Origin: Paraclostridium ghonii
Lineage (GTDB): Bacteria > Bacillota > Clostridia > Peptostreptococcales > Peptostreptococcaceae
Assembly: GCF_030815085.1 (NCBI RefSeq)
Contig: NZ_JAUSWG010000009.1
DNA length: 64,000 nucleotides
Reading direction: 5' to 3' (one strand)
The position numbers and the translations under genes are program-made. Positions 25,477-34,797 of this stretch are shown here, piece after piece (the first letter of the stretch is position 1; each line of letters opens with the position of its first letter). Below the pieces are notes generated by a model, which was given only the letters and a program-made list of their open reading frames with translations, made no database searches and was not told the DNA's origin.

Positions 25477-26637
25477 CTAAACACCTAAAACGTTTTGGAT
25501 AGCTTGTTCAAAATCGTTTATTATATCTTTATGTGATTCTAAACCAAGAGCTATTCTTATTAAGTTATCTCCATTCATTTGAACTAAAGTATGCTCTTCT
25601 CCTAAGCTAGTAGCTATTGTAACTAACTTTAATGAATTAATTAATTCTCTACTTGCTTCATCTCTAGTAAGTCCATTTATATTCTCTTTTAATTTAAATG
25701 AAACTATACCCCCTCCAAGTCCATTCATTTGACTCTTACATAACTCGTGTTGAGGATGTGATTTTAATCCTGGATATTTAACTATTTCTACACAATCTTT
25801 ATCTTCTAAAAAAGTTGCTAAATGCAATGCATTTTCACAGTGTCTTTTCATTCTCATATCTAAAGTTTTAATTCCTCTTGTTATAAGCCATGCGTTCATT
25901 GGAGGTAATGATGCACCTGTAAAACAACATAAACTAGGCCATCTTACTAAATCTATTAACTCTTTTGAACCTATAACTACCCCTCCTAGAGCATCTCCAT
26001 GTCCGTTCATAAATTTAGTTAAGCTATGTATAACTAAATCTGCTCCTAGCTTTATTGGTTGTTGAATTATAGGAGTAGCAAATGTGCTATCTACTATTAC
26101 TAGACTTTTATTTTTATGAGCAATCTCACAAATAGCTTTTATATCAACTAAATCTAGTGTTGGGTTTAATGGAGTTTCTATATAAACAAATTTAGTATTT
26201 TCTTTTAACTCTCTGCTTATGTTTTCAGTATCTACTGCATTAACAAATGTTACTTCTACTCCAAATTTAGTTAATAGTTCACCCATTAAGATTTTAGTAT
26301 GAGAAAATACACCATCAGAGCAAATCACATGGTCTCCACTTTTAACTAGTGCTAATACGGTTGATGCTATAGCTCCCATACCAGACGCGCTTACAATAGC
26401 GTTTTCTCCACCTTCAAGCAAACTTAACTTAATTTCTAACTCTGAAAGGTTAGGATTACATTCCCTTGTATATACATATCCCCAGGTTTGGCATAATTCT
26501 TCAAAATGCTCTACTGTTTTAGCTGCAAAGGTTGCAGTTTGATATATTGGAGATGCTAGTGCACCTGTTGATGCATCAGAACTATGGCCACCATGAACTA
26601 ACTTCGTCTCTAAATCATAATTATTATTGTTATTCAC
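25477..26637 (-). CDS. PLP-dependent methionine gamma-lyase (Cys/Met metabolism family)
   Basis: The 386-residue enzyme belongs to the trans-sulphuration family. It has TKLVHGGHSSDASTGALASP (about 12-31), YVYTRECNPNLSELE (PLP-phosphate Tyr/Arg of the neighbour subunit), and the PLP lysine in HSLTKFMNGHGD (about 206-217). MGL splits methionine into methanethiol, ammonia and 2-oxobutyrate. Cystathionine or homocysteine gamma-lyase activity is the main alternative. Co-transcription with an MFS transporter and my memory of a similar C. difficile enzyme favour MGL. The N-terminus has an Asn-rich stretch. Confidence 0.8.
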   Translation of the reverse strand: MNNNNNYDLETKLVHGGHSSDASTGALASPIYQTATFAAKTVEHFEELCQTWGYVYTRECNPNLSELEIKLSLLEGGENAIVSASGMGAIASTVLALVKSGDHVICSDGVFSHTKILMGELLTKFGVEVTFVNAVDTENISRELKENTKFVYIETPLNPTLDLVDIKAICEIAHKNKSLVIVDSTFATPIIQQPIKLGADLVIHSLTKFMNGHGDALGGVVIGSKELIDLVRWPSLCCFTGASLPPMNAWLITRGIKTLDMRMKRHCENALHLATFLEDKDCVEIVKYPGLKSHPQHELCKSQMNGLGGGIVSFKLKENINGLTRDEASRELINSLKLVTIATSLGEEHTLVQMNGDNLIRIALGLESHKDIINDFEQAIQNVLGV

Positions 26638-26776
26638 TTTAATCCCCCATTTTTCTTTAAATTTTTATTTTTTATTTTATAATTCTACATAACTTGCACA
26701 AAACATTATACAACATATAGTAAGATTTTTGCGTATATTTTTCATAAATTTTCCATTTTATTTAAATTTCTTCATA

Positions 26777-26829
26777 AAAAAATAACAAAATCAGCAATAT
26801 TAATATTTCTGAATCTTGTTATTTTTTTA
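26777..26829 (-). terminator. Terminator after the RluA-family gene
   Basis: An imperfect stem of about 14 bp (AATAACAAAATCAG with CTGAATCTTGTTATT) with an AT-rich loop, flanked by A/T runs suited to termination on either strand. It lies about 30 bp past the RluA stop. Confidence 0.7.
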
Positions 26830-26860
26830 TTTTTATAATAATATTATTTGGAGCAAAAGT

Positions 26861-27526
26861 CTAAAATAAGTTCCATGGATATTCATTAGGAGGTTCGCAA
26901 ATAAACTCCATTTTTTCTTTTGTAGTTGGATGATTTATTTCTATTTTATAAGACCATAAAGCTATTTGGTCTCCTTTTTTATTTACATCTTGCCCATATC
27001 TCTGATCTCCAAATAGGGGATGTTTTCTACTTGCAAATTGTATTCTTATTTGATGAGATCTACCAGTTTTTAAATCTACTTCAACCATACTAAATTTTTC
27101 TTTTTTATTAAGCGTCTTATAACTTAACTCTGCATTTTTAGATTCCTTATGGTCTTTATTAACTACACTTACCATATTTGTCTTTTTATTTTTATAAAGA
27201 AAATCTTTTAGGGTATCTGTATCTTTTTTCATATTTCCATTTAACACTGCTCTGTATGTCTTTTTAAATGTTTTATTTCTAACTTGTTCTGATAATCTAG
27301 ATGCAGCTTTAGATGTTTTTGCAAACACCATAACTCCACCTACTGGTCTATCTAACCTATGTACAAGTCCTATAAACACATTTCCAGGTTTATTATATTT
27401 AACTTTTACATATTGTTTTAAAATATTAACCATATCTTTATCATTAGTATCATCACCTTGAGATAGTATATTTACAGGTTTTTCTACTACTAATAAATGA
27501 TTATCTTCATAAATTACTTTTATCAT
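26861..27526 (-). CDS. RluA-family pseudouridine synthase
   Basis: The 221-residue protein is a single-domain RluA-type enzyme. It has DNHLLVVEKPVNI (about 8-20), the catalytic-Asp motif HRLDRPVGGVMVFAKT (about 55-70), and GRSHQIRIQFASRKHPLFGD. It lacks an S4 domain. It isomerises specific uridines in rRNA or tRNA; the site is unknown. Its ATG overlaps the stop of the methyltransferase gene by one base (TAATG), a tight coupling of two RNA-modification-type genes. Confidence 0.93.
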   Translation of the reverse strand: MIKVIYEDNHLLVVEKPVNILSQGDDTNDKDMVNILKQYVKVKYNKPGNVFIGLVHRLDRPVGGVMVFAKTSKAASRLSEQVRNKTFKKTYRAVLNGNMKKDTDTLKDFLYKNKKTNMVSVVNKDHKESKNAELSYKTLNKKEKFSMVEVDLKTGRSHQIRIQFASRKHPLFGDQRYGQDVNKKGDQIALWSYKIEINHPTTKEKMEFICEPPNEYPWNLF

Positions 27527-28398
27527 TATTTAGACTCCCATCTTCCAAATATCCCGCAAGGAAGAACTTTTCCATCTTTTGATGTAGGTATGCCTATTTC
27601 TCCTCCATATATTTTTCCACCTTTAGCGTGCTTAGCAACAGTTGCATCTAATATATGTTCAAGTATGATTGGAGATAAACCTGTAGTATATGAGTTTATT
27701 AAGAAGAATAAAGGTTTGTCCGATAAAACCTTAGTACATAATTCAACTAGCCCATATAATTTATCTTCAATTTGCCATACTTCTCCTTTAGGACCTCTTC
27801 CGTATGAAGGTGGATCCATTATTATAGCATCATATTTATTTCCTCTTCTAATTTCTCTTTCTACAAACTTAACAACATCATCTACTATAAATCTTACTTT
27901 TCTATCTCCTAATCCTGATGTATTTAAGTTTTCCTTTGCCCAATTTACCATACCTTTAGATGCATCTACATGACATACTTCCGCTCCAGCATCTGCACAA
28001 GCAACAGTTGCTCCACCTGTATATGCAAATAGATTTAAAACTTTTATAGGTCTACCAGCATTTTTTATCATATCCATTGACCAATCCCAGTTAGCTGCTT
28101 GCTCTGGGAATAATCCTGTATGTTTAAATCCCGTTGGGCTTATATTAAATTTAAGGTTTTTATAGCTTATTGTCCATTTTTCTGGGTATTTCTTTTTATG
28201 TTCCCATTGGCCTCCACCTCTGCTACTTCTGTGGTAATGTCCATGTGGGTTTTTCCATAATCCTTTTTCTTCCGCAATTGGCCACATAACTTGAGGATCT
28301 GGCCTTCTTAAAACAACATTTCCCCAACGCTCTAATTTTTCTCCGTTACCCATATCTATAAGTTCATAGTCTTTCCATTTATCAGCTAATAATAACAT
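27526..28398 (-). CDS. Class I SAM-dependent methyltransferase (RlmI/K-like)
   Basis: The 290-residue protein has the SAM-binding motif KVLNLFAYTGGATVACADAGA (motif I, about 119-139, followed by VCHVDASKGMVNWA) and the catalytic-type IIMDPPSYGRGPKGEVWQ (about 193-210). These are typical of the large-subunit rRNA m5C/m7G methyltransferases and their relatives. There is no PUA domain at the N-terminus, unlike RlmI. The upstream half is rich in aromatic and Gly residues (HGHYHRSSRGGGQWEH). Its target is probably rRNA, by family and by coupling to a pseudouridine synthase. Confidence 0.85.
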   Translation of the reverse strand: MLLLADKWKDYELIDMGNGEKLERWGNVVLRRPDPQVMWPIAEEKGLWKNPHGHYHRSSRGGGQWEHKKKYPEKWTISYKNLKFNISPTGFKHTGLFPEQAANWDWSMDMIKNAGRPIKVLNLFAYTGGATVACADAGAEVCHVDASKGMVNWAKENLNTSGLGDRKVRFIVDDVVKFVEREIRRGNKYDAIIMDPPSYGRGPKGEVWQIEDKLYGLVELCTKVLSDKPLFFLINSYTTGLSPIILEHILDATVAKHAKGGKIYGGEIGIPTSKDGKVLPCGIFGRWESK

Positions 28399-28514
28399 TG
28401 ATTTCCTCCTAAAAATTTAATCTCAATTTATGTATTATACCACATTATCACTTGATATTTTGAGTATTTTAAGTACTTTATATACTTAATTATTAAAATC
28501 TGGCAATACTATTG

Positions 28515-28529
28515 TATAATAGTATTATA
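28515..28529. promoter_or_regulatory. Perfect 15-bp palindrome over the ferritin promoter region
   Basis: TATAATAGTATTATA is a perfect 7-1-7 palindrome that includes a TATAAT -10 hexamer, about 36 bp before the ferritin ATG. Fur- and PerR-type repressors bind 7-1-7 operators, and ferritin is a usual target. The base match to the classic Fur or PerR box is poor, and AT-rich DNA makes chance palindromes likely. Confidence 0.4.
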
Positions 28530-28564
28530 TTCAAATTTTAAATGTTTATTTAGGAGGGGTTTTT

Positions 28565-29077
28565 ATGGCAAGTCAAACAATTTTAGAATCATTAAACAAT
28601 CAGCTTCAAATGGAGTTCTTCTCTGAATATTTTTATATGTCTATGGAAGCATACTTCATGGATAATAATTTAGATGGTTTCGCAAACTTCTTTAATGTCC
28701 AAGCTAAAGAAGAAAGAGATCATGCGTATAAGATTTTTAATTACATCAGTAGAGCTGGTGGAAAAATAATTTTACAAGCTATTGAACAACCTAAGGTTGA
28801 CTTTGAAAGTCCTTTAGAAGTATTTGAATTAGCATTAGAACATGAAAGACTTATAACTAATTCAATACATAATTTAACCGACTTAGCAATTTCTGAAAAA
28901 GATCATACAACTTCATCTTTCTTAAGATGGTTTATAGATGAACAATCTGAAGAAGAAGAAAGTATGGAAAAAGTAGTTAGGAAATTAAGATTATTAAAAA
29001 ATGATCCTGCTGGTCTTTTAATGATCGATCAAGAATTAGCACAAAGAACTTATATCCCACTTAATCAAAATGCTTAA
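28565..29077 (+). CDS. Non-haem ferritin
   Basis: The 170-residue protein is a ferritin-like four-helix bundle with the ferroxidase ligands in LQMEFFSEYFYMSMEAYF (about 12-29), EERDHAYKIFNYI (about 48-60), and a later FIDEQSEEEESM (about 121-132). It stores iron as a mineral core in 24-subunit shells. An AGGAGGGG site precedes the ATG. It is a lone plus-strand gene with a palindrome in its promoter and a bidirectional terminator shared with plc. Confidence 0.94.
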   Translation: MASQTILESLNNQLQMEFFSEYFYMSMEAYFMDNNLDGFANFFNVQAKEERDHAYKIFNYISRAGGKIILQAIEQPKVDFESPLEVFELALEHERLITNSIHNLTDLAISEKDHTTSSFLRWFIDEQSEEEESMEKVVRKLRLLKNDPAGLLMIDQELAQRTYIPLNQNA

Positions 29078-29080
29078 TAC

Positions 29081-29116
29081 AAAAATGAGCTGTCAAGGAT
29101 AGACAGCTCATTTTTA
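29081..29116 (+). terminator. Bidirectional terminator between ferritin and plc
   Basis: A perfect 14-bp stem (29081-29094 with 29102-29115) with a 7-nt loop and A/T runs on both flanks. Confidence 0.9.
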
Positions 29117-30322
29117 TTATTTATTTATGTAGTAAGTTTCATTCCCTTTAAATATTTTATTTGCATCTTTCTCTAGGATAACATTTGAATTAGATATTAA
29201 TTTAAAATTGCTTAATTCCCAATCATCACTTACAGCTGTTACCTTCTCTTTTGTTATCCAATACTTAGATATATTATTTGTATCTACCTTTTCTCCGTTA
29301 TTTATCTTTAATATATAACTATCTATTTGATTTCTCTCAAAGTCATCACCAGGATTATCTAATTTCCATTGAAATCTCTTTCCATCATTTGTTTCAAACC
29401 CAAAATATACATTGTCATTAGTTCCTGCGTATTGATTGTCTGCTGTCTTTAATACTAGGTTAAACTCATTACTTAAAGTATCAACTTTCCCTGAATTGCC
29501 AGATACCTCATTTATAAATCTATATAAAAATCCAGCAGTACATAATTGAGAATTTTTAACAGCTTCCCTTCCAGAGTAATCCCAATCTTCATTACTATTA
29601 CTCATAGTTGAAAATTTATATAAATCTTTAGCTTTTTTAGCATATTTTACTGAGTTTTGCGTCATCCAATTATTAAAGTTTGGATTTTCCATAGCTTCTT
29701 TATACACCCCTGATGTAGTCTCTCCTCCTGAAGTATCTAATGCATAATTATTTTTTTTATTTTCTACAAAACGTTCATATTCTATATGCCCTGGAAGATT
29801 TACTCCTTCGAAATCTACCGCAGTTACATTAGATGCATGATATGGATTGTTTATATCTCCTAAATAGTGCATTGCCTGACCTAATAGATATGCAGCTTCT
29901 TTATAATTTCCCTTTTCCCATTCATTTTTAGCTAATGCCGTAAATTTTCTCACTTGGGTTTCTGCTGTATGCTCTATTTTATATGATAAATACCACTTAT
30001 TGTCTACAGTAAAGTTATTTCCAGTATCTGGATCATAAAAGTGATCTTGATACAATTTATATGCATTTGGATCAAAATCTGGATATGTAGATCCCAATTT
30101 TAAATTATTTGAATACTTAAATAAATAATACAAATTCTCGTCAAATTCTTGAGATTCTTTTCCACTTAAATCATTTTTTATCATATTTAATCCTTGTTCT
30201 ACTATTAATCCATGTGTTCCACTTCCATCTTTTTTCCCATCCCATGCATAAGAAGTTCCTCCCATAAGAGTGCATAAACCTAATACACATAATATATTAG
30301 ATACTTTTTTTAAGACTTTCAT
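29117..30322 (-). CDS. plc: Secreted zinc-dependent phospholipase C, alpha-toxin family
   Basis: The 401-residue protein has a signal peptide (1-26, ending TSYA). The mature protein starts at Trp27, which in this family uses its own N-terminus as a zinc ligand. The ligands line up with C. perfringens alpha-toxin: W27, H37, D82, H94, H152, D156, H162, then H179 and E183. The last two are shifted by a 5-residue insertion (FEGVNLP region). A C-terminal PLAT/C2-like calcium-dependent membrane-binding domain follows (about 280-401). Such enzymes hydrolyse phosphatidylcholine/sphingomyelin. Two 14-bp direct repeats lie upstream. Related genes are known in P. sordellii and P. bifermentans. Actual toxicity cannot be judged from sequence. 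Confidence 0.93.
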   Translation of the reverse strand: MKVLKKVSNILCVLGLCTLMGGTSYAWDGKKDGSGTHGLIVEQGLNMIKNDLSGKESQEFDENLYYLFKYSNNLKLGSTYPDFDPNAYKLYQDHFYDPDTGNNFTVDNKWYLSYKIEHTAETQVRKFTALAKNEWEKGNYKEAAYLLGQAMHYLGDINNPYHASNVTAVDFEGVNLPGHIEYERFVENKKNNYALDTSGGETTSGVYKEAMENPNFNNWMTQNSVKYAKKAKDLYKFSTMSNSNEDWDYSGREAVKNSQLCTAGFLYRFINEVSGNSGKVDTLSNEFNLVLKTADNQYAGTNDNVYFGFETNDGKRFQWKLDNPGDDFERNQIDSYILKINNGEKVDTNNISKYWITKEKVTAVSDDWELSNFKLISNSNVILEKDANKIFKGNETYYINK

Positions 30323-30405
30323 AAATATTCCTCCTAATGTCCTGTAGTTTTTAATATTATTATGTAAAATTTTAACATTTTTTGGAATAAATTTAATATA
30401 ATTTT

Positions 30406-30440
30406 ACTTAAATGAGAATATTATAAACTTAAATGAGAAT
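30406..30440. repeat. Two 14-bp direct repeats upstream of plc
   Basis: ACTTAAATGAGAAT occurs exactly twice (30406-30419 and 30427-30440), 21 bp apart start to start, i.e. two helical turns. The pair is about 85-120 bp before the plc start, where an operator or promoter-upstream element would sit. No known regulator's site is matched with confidence. Confidence 0.55.
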
Positions 30441-30445
30441 TTCCA

Positions 30446-30491
30446 AAAAATGCGGAGTTGTTTTAATTATCTAAAAACAACTCCGCATTTT
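30446..30491 (-). terminator. Terminator of the pyr operon after carB
   Basis: A long GC-containing stem (AAATGCGGAGTTGTTTT against AAAAACAACTCCGCATTT) with an 8-nt loop, directly after the carB stop and followed by U on the minus strand. Confidence 0.92.
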
Positions 30492-30492
30492 A

Positions 30493-33400
30493 TTAATCAG
30501 CTATATTATAAACAGATAATACATCTCTATTTATTTCTTTTTTCTTAACTTCCACTAAAGCTTTTAATGTATCTAATGAGGTCATAACTTCTGTAGAGAA
30601 TTCTGTTGCAGTTCTTCTTATTTTAAATCCATCCCTAGTTGAGTCATTACCTTTAGTTGGTGTGTTTATTACTATATCTACTTGCTTATTTCTTATAACA
30701 TCTAATATATTAGGTCTAGCTTCTTCTACTCTATTTACTATAGTCGCTTCTATTTTATTTTCATTTAAATATTTAGCCGTTCCTTCTGTTGCTACAAATG
30801 TGTACCCTAGTTCTTTCATATCTTTAGCGATTTCTATAAATTCTTCTTTGTCATAATTGTTTATAGTTGCTAAAACAACGCCTCTTTTATTACACATTTT
30901 CTTACCTGCACCTAAAAATCCTTTGTATAAAGCCTCTTCTAAAGTTTCTCCTACCCCTAATACTTCTCCTGTAGATTTCATTTCTGGTCCTAGACTTACA
31001 TCTACTTTAGAAAGTTTAGACATCGAGAATACTGGAACTTTTACAGATATTAACTTAGGCTCTTTATAAACTCCTATTCCATATCCTAAATCTGTTAACT
31101 TAGCTCCTAACATACATTTTGTAGCTAAATCTACTATAGGCACTTTACTAACCTTACTTATATATGGAACTGTTCTACTAGCTCTTGGGTTCACTTCTAT
31201 TATGTATAGTTCTCCATGGAACTCTATAAATTGTATATTAACCATTCCTAGTACATTTAGCTCTAAAGCTATTTTTTTAGTGTAATCTAATATTTTAGCT
31301 TTTATCTCATCACTTATATTTTGGCTAGGATACATTGTTATACTATCTCCAGAGTGAACTCCAGCTCTCTCTAAATGTTCCATTATACCTGGTATTAAAA
31401 TATCTTCCCCATCACATATAGCATCTACTTCTATTTCTCTACCAGTTAAGTATTTATCTATAAGAACAGGATTTTTACTATCTCTTAAGAATGCATCTTT
31501 TAAATATTGAGTTAACTTATTTTCATCATAAGTTATTTCCATTCCTTGTCCACCAAGAACATAAGAAGGTCTAACAAGTACTGGGTACCCTAAATTTTTA
31601 GCTTCTTCAATACCTTCATTTACCGACCATATAGCTTTTCCTTTTGGTCTATTTATATCTAGTTTTTCTAATAGTTCATCAAATTTTTCTCTATCTTCAG
31701 CTGCATCTATATCTTTACAACTAGTTCCTAGTATATTTATTTTCTTTTCATCTAAGAACTTAGCTAATTTTATAGCTGTTTGTCCTCCAAATTGAAGTAT
31801 AACCCCATCTGGATTTTCTTTTTCTATTATATTTAAAACTTCTTCTTCTGTTAATGGTTCAAAGTATAACTTATCAGAAGTATCAAAGTCTGTACTTACT
31901 GTTTCTGGGTTATTGTTTACTATTATAGTTTCTATTCCTTGTTCTCTTAAAGATTTAACACAGTGAACTGAACAGTAGTCAAATTCTATACCTTGACCTA
32001 TTCTTATTGGTCCTGATCCTAAAACTATTACCTTTTTCTTATCACTTACTACTACCTCATCATATTGTTCATAAGTAGAGTAGTAATATGGAGATAGTGC
32101 ATCGAACTCTCCTCCACAAGTATCAACCATTTTGTATGATGGATTTATATTGTATAAACTTCTCAACTCATAAACTTTAGCTGGACTTATTTTCATCAAA
32201 TCAGCTATTCCTTTATCTGAGAATCCTTTTTTCTTTAACTCTAGCAGATAATCTTTATTTAAATCTTCAATATTCATACCTCTTAATTTTTCTTCTTGTT
32301 CTACTATCCACTTAAATTTATGTATGAACCACTTGTCTACACCAGTAATTTGTTCTATCATTTTTATTTTATAGCCTCTTCTTATCATTTCAGCTAAATC
32401 AAATAATCTTTCATCATCTGGAACTACTACTCTAGACTTTAACTCTTCTATACTTCTACCTTCTGATATTTTATGTACTAAAGAATATTTTCCTATTTCT
32501 AAAGATCTTATTCCCTTAAGTATAGCTGCTTCAAAGTTACTTCCTATACTCATTATTTCTCCTGTAGCCATCATTTTTGTTCCTAATTTTCTATTAGCTT
32601 GCTTAAACTTATCAAATGGCCACTTAGGTATTTTTACAACTACATAATCTAGTGTAGGTTCAAAACATGCATAAGTTTTTTTAGTAACTGCATTTTGTAT
32701 TTCATCTAATGTGTATCCTAGTGCAATTTTAGCTGCAACCTTAGCTATTGGATATCCTGTAGCTTTTGATGCAAGAGCTGAAGATCTACTAACCCTTGGA
32801 TTTATTTCTATAATTGCATACTCTAAACTATGAGGATTTAATGCTATTTGAACATTACATCCACCCTGAACTTCTATAGCATTTATTATATCTATAGATG
32901 CTTTTCTTAACATCTGGTATTCTTTATCACTTAAAGTTTGACTCGGTGCTACAACTATACTGTCACCTGTATGAACTCCAACAGGGTCTATGTTTTCCAT
33001 ATTACATACTGTTATACAGTTTCCATTAGAGTCTCTCATCACTTCATACTCTATTTCTTTCCAACCTTTTATACTTTTTTCTAATAATACTTGGCTAACC
33101 GGACTTAGTTGTAATCCTTGAGAAAGTATTTCTGTTAAATCTTCTTCATCTTCAGCTATACCCCCTCCAGTTCCTCCTAGAGTATATGCAGGTCTAACTA
33201 CAACCGGATACCCTATCTTAGCCGCAAATTCTAACCCACCTTCTAATGTAGTTACTATATCACTTATTACTACTGGTTGGTTTATTTCCTTCATTACTTC
33301 TCTAAACAAGTCTCTATCTTCACCTTTTTTAATAGACTCTATAGAAGTTCCTAAAACTCTTAAATTGTATTTTTCTAATATTCCTGCATCATGAAGTTGT

Positions 33401-33699
33401 ACAGCTAAGTTAAGGCCTGTTTGCCCTCCCATTCCTGCTAATATACTGTCTGGTCTTTCTTTTTCTATTATCTTTTCTATAAACTCTATTGTTAATGGCT
33501 CTATGTATATCTTATCCGCTACTTCTTCATCAGTCATTATTGTAGCTGGGTTACTATTTATTAAAACAACTTCTATTCCTTCTTCTTTTAATGCTTGACA
33601 AGCTTGTGTTCCAGAGTAGTCAAACTCTGCAGCTTGCCCTATTATTATCGGCCCCGAACCCAATACTAATGTCTTTTTTATATTATCTATTTTAGGCAT
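30493..33699 (-). CDS. carB: Carbamoyl phosphate synthase, large subunit
   Basis: CarB makes carbamoyl phosphate from bicarbonate, two ATP and CarA-delivered ammonia. The 1068-residue length is standard. There are two homologous ATP-grasp halves: the first with VLGSGPIIIGQAAEFDYSGTQA (about 12-33) and VRPAYTLGGTGGGIA, the second with VLGSGPIRIGQGIEFDYCSVH (about 556-576) and VRPSYVLGGQGME. A C-terminal MGS-like allosteric domain follows (about 930-1068). It is 38 bp after carA in a carA/carB/pyrF unit controlled by PyrR-like attenuators, so it serves mainly pyrimidines. Confidence 0.97.
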   Translation of the reverse strand: MPKIDNIKKTLVLGSGPIIIGQAAEFDYSGTQACQALKEEGIEVVLINSNPATIMTDEEVADKIYIEPLTIEFIEKIIEKERPDSILAGMGGQTGLNLAVQLHDAGILEKYNLRVLGTSIESIKKGEDRDLFREVMKEINQPVVISDIVTTLEGGLEFAAKIGYPVVVRPAYTLGGTGGGIAEDEEDLTEILSQGLQLSPVSQVLLEKSIKGWKEIEYEVMRDSNGNCITVCNMENIDPVGVHTGDSIVVAPSQTLSDKEYQMLRKASIDIINAIEVQGGCNVQIALNPHSLEYAIIEINPRVSRSSALASKATGYPIAKVAAKIALGYTLDEIQNAVTKKTYACFEPTLDYVVVKIPKWPFDKFKQANRKLGTKMMATGEIMSIGSNFEAAILKGIRSLEIGKYSLVHKISEGRSIEELKSRVVVPDDERLFDLAEMIRRGYKIKMIEQITGVDKWFIHKFKWIVEQEEKLRGMNIEDLNKDYLLELKKKGFSDKGIADLMKISPAKVYELRSLYNINPSYKMVDTCGGEFDALSPYYYSTYEQYDEVVVSDKKKVIVLGSGPIRIGQGIEFDYCSVHCVKSLREQGIETIIVNNNPETVSTDFDTSDKLYFEPLTEEEVLNIIEKENPDGVILQFGGQTAIKLAKFLDEKKINILGTSCKDIDAAEDREKFDELLEKLDINRPKGKAIWSVNEGIEEAKNLGYPVLVRPSYVLGGQGMEITYDENKLTQYLKDAFLRDSKNPVLIDKYLTGREIEVDAICDGEDILIPGIMEHLERAGVHSGDSITMYPSQNISDEIKAKILDYTKKIALELNVLGMVNIQFIEFHGELYIIEVNPRASRTVPYISKVSKVPIVDLATKCMLGAKLTDLGYGIGVYKEPKLISVKVPVFSMSKLSKVDVSLGPEMKSTGEVLGVGETLEEALYKGFLGAGKKMCNKRGVVLATINNYDKEEFIEIAKDMKELGYTFVATEGTAKYLNENKIEATIVNRVEEARPNILDVIRNKQVDIVINTPTKGNDSTRDGFKIRRTATEFSTEVMTSLDTLKALVEVKKKEINRDVLSVYNIAD

Positions 33700-33737
33700 A
33701 ATTTACTTCTCCTTATCTAATTAATTCAAACAATCTA

Positions 33738-34784
33738 TTATATTAAATCTAAGAATTTATCAAATATATAATCATTGTCTCTTGGCCCTGGACAAGCCTC
33801 TGGATGATATTGAACACTATATATAGGTAACTCTTTATGTCTCATACCTTCAACTGTATTATCATTTAGATTTATATGAGTTACTTCCATATTTTCTGGC
33901 ATTTTAGATACATAATATCCATGATTTTGAGATGTTATATATACTTTATTGTCTTCTAAGTCTTTTACTGGATGATTTCCACCTCTATGTCCAAACTTAA
34001 GTTTTCCTGTTTGTCCACCTAATGTTAACGCTAATAATTGATGTCCTAAACATATTCCTGCTATAGGTTTTTTCCCTATTAATTCTTTTATATTATCTAT
34101 AACATAGTCTAAATCTTCTGGATTTCCAGGTCCGTTAGATAAGAATATTAAATCTGGATTTTCCTTAAGTACTTCCTCAGCACTTGTTGTTGCTGGGAAT
34201 ATAACCAAGTCACATCCCCTTGCTTTAAATGATCTTAATATATTTTGTTTAACTCCAAAGTCCATCACTGCTACTTTAGGTCCATCTCCCTTTATATACT
34301 CTTTCTCTTTTCTAGTAACAGTTTTAACTGCTTCTGTATTTGAGAATTTTCCTATTTTAGAAACAATATCTTCTAATGTGACATTTTCTAAAGTTATTAT
34401 TCCTCTCATAGTTCCGTTGTTTCTAAGTATTTTAGTTAATGCTCTTGTGTCTATTCCTTCAAGTCCTATAATTTTATTTTGTTTTAAATATGTATCTATA
34501 TCCATTTCACATCTAAAGTTATTTGGATTATTAGATTTTTCTCTTACTATAAATCCTTTTACATGAACTCCCGTTGACTCTACATCTTCTAGATTTATTC
34601 CATAGTTTCCTATTAATGGGTAAGTCATAGTTACTATTTGCCCGTAGTACGATGGATCTGTCAAAACTTCTCCGTATCCTGTCATTGAAGTGTTAAAAAC
34701 TACCTCTCCTACGCTGTCTTTTAAATATCCAAAAGCTTTACCTTCAAATATAGTTCCATCCTCTAATATTAACTTAGCTTTCAT
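33738..34784 (-). CDS. carA: Carbamoyl phosphate synthase, small (glutaminase) subunit
   Basis: CarA hydrolyses glutamine and channels ammonia to CarB. The 348-residue protein has the N-terminal CPSase domain (LEDGTIFEGKAFG and VVFNTSMTGYGEVLTDPSYYGQ) and a class I glutamine amidotransferase domain (about 168-348). The latter has the nucleophile Cys in KPIAGICLGHQLLALTLGG and the His/Glu pair in SVQYHPEACPGP. It lies 13 bp after pyrF and 38 bp before carB. Confidence 0.97.
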   Translation of the reverse strand: MKAKLILEDGTIFEGKAFGYLKDSVGEVVFNTSMTGYGEVLTDPSYYGQIVTMTYPLIGNYGINLEDVESTGVHVKGFIVREKSNNPNNFRCEMDIDTYLKQNKIIGLEGIDTRALTKILRNNGTMRGIITLENVTLEDIVSKIGKFSNTEAVKTVTRKEKEYIKGDGPKVAVMDFGVKQNILRSFKARGCDLVIFPATTSAEEVLKENPDLIFLSNGPGNPEDLDYVIDNIKELIGKKPIAGICLGHQLLALTLGGQTGKLKFGHRGGNHPVKDLEDNKVYITSQNHGYYVSKMPENMEVTHINLNDNTVEGMRHKELPIYSVQYHPEACPGPRDNDYIFDKFLDLI

Positions 34785-34797
34785 AACTTACCTCCGA

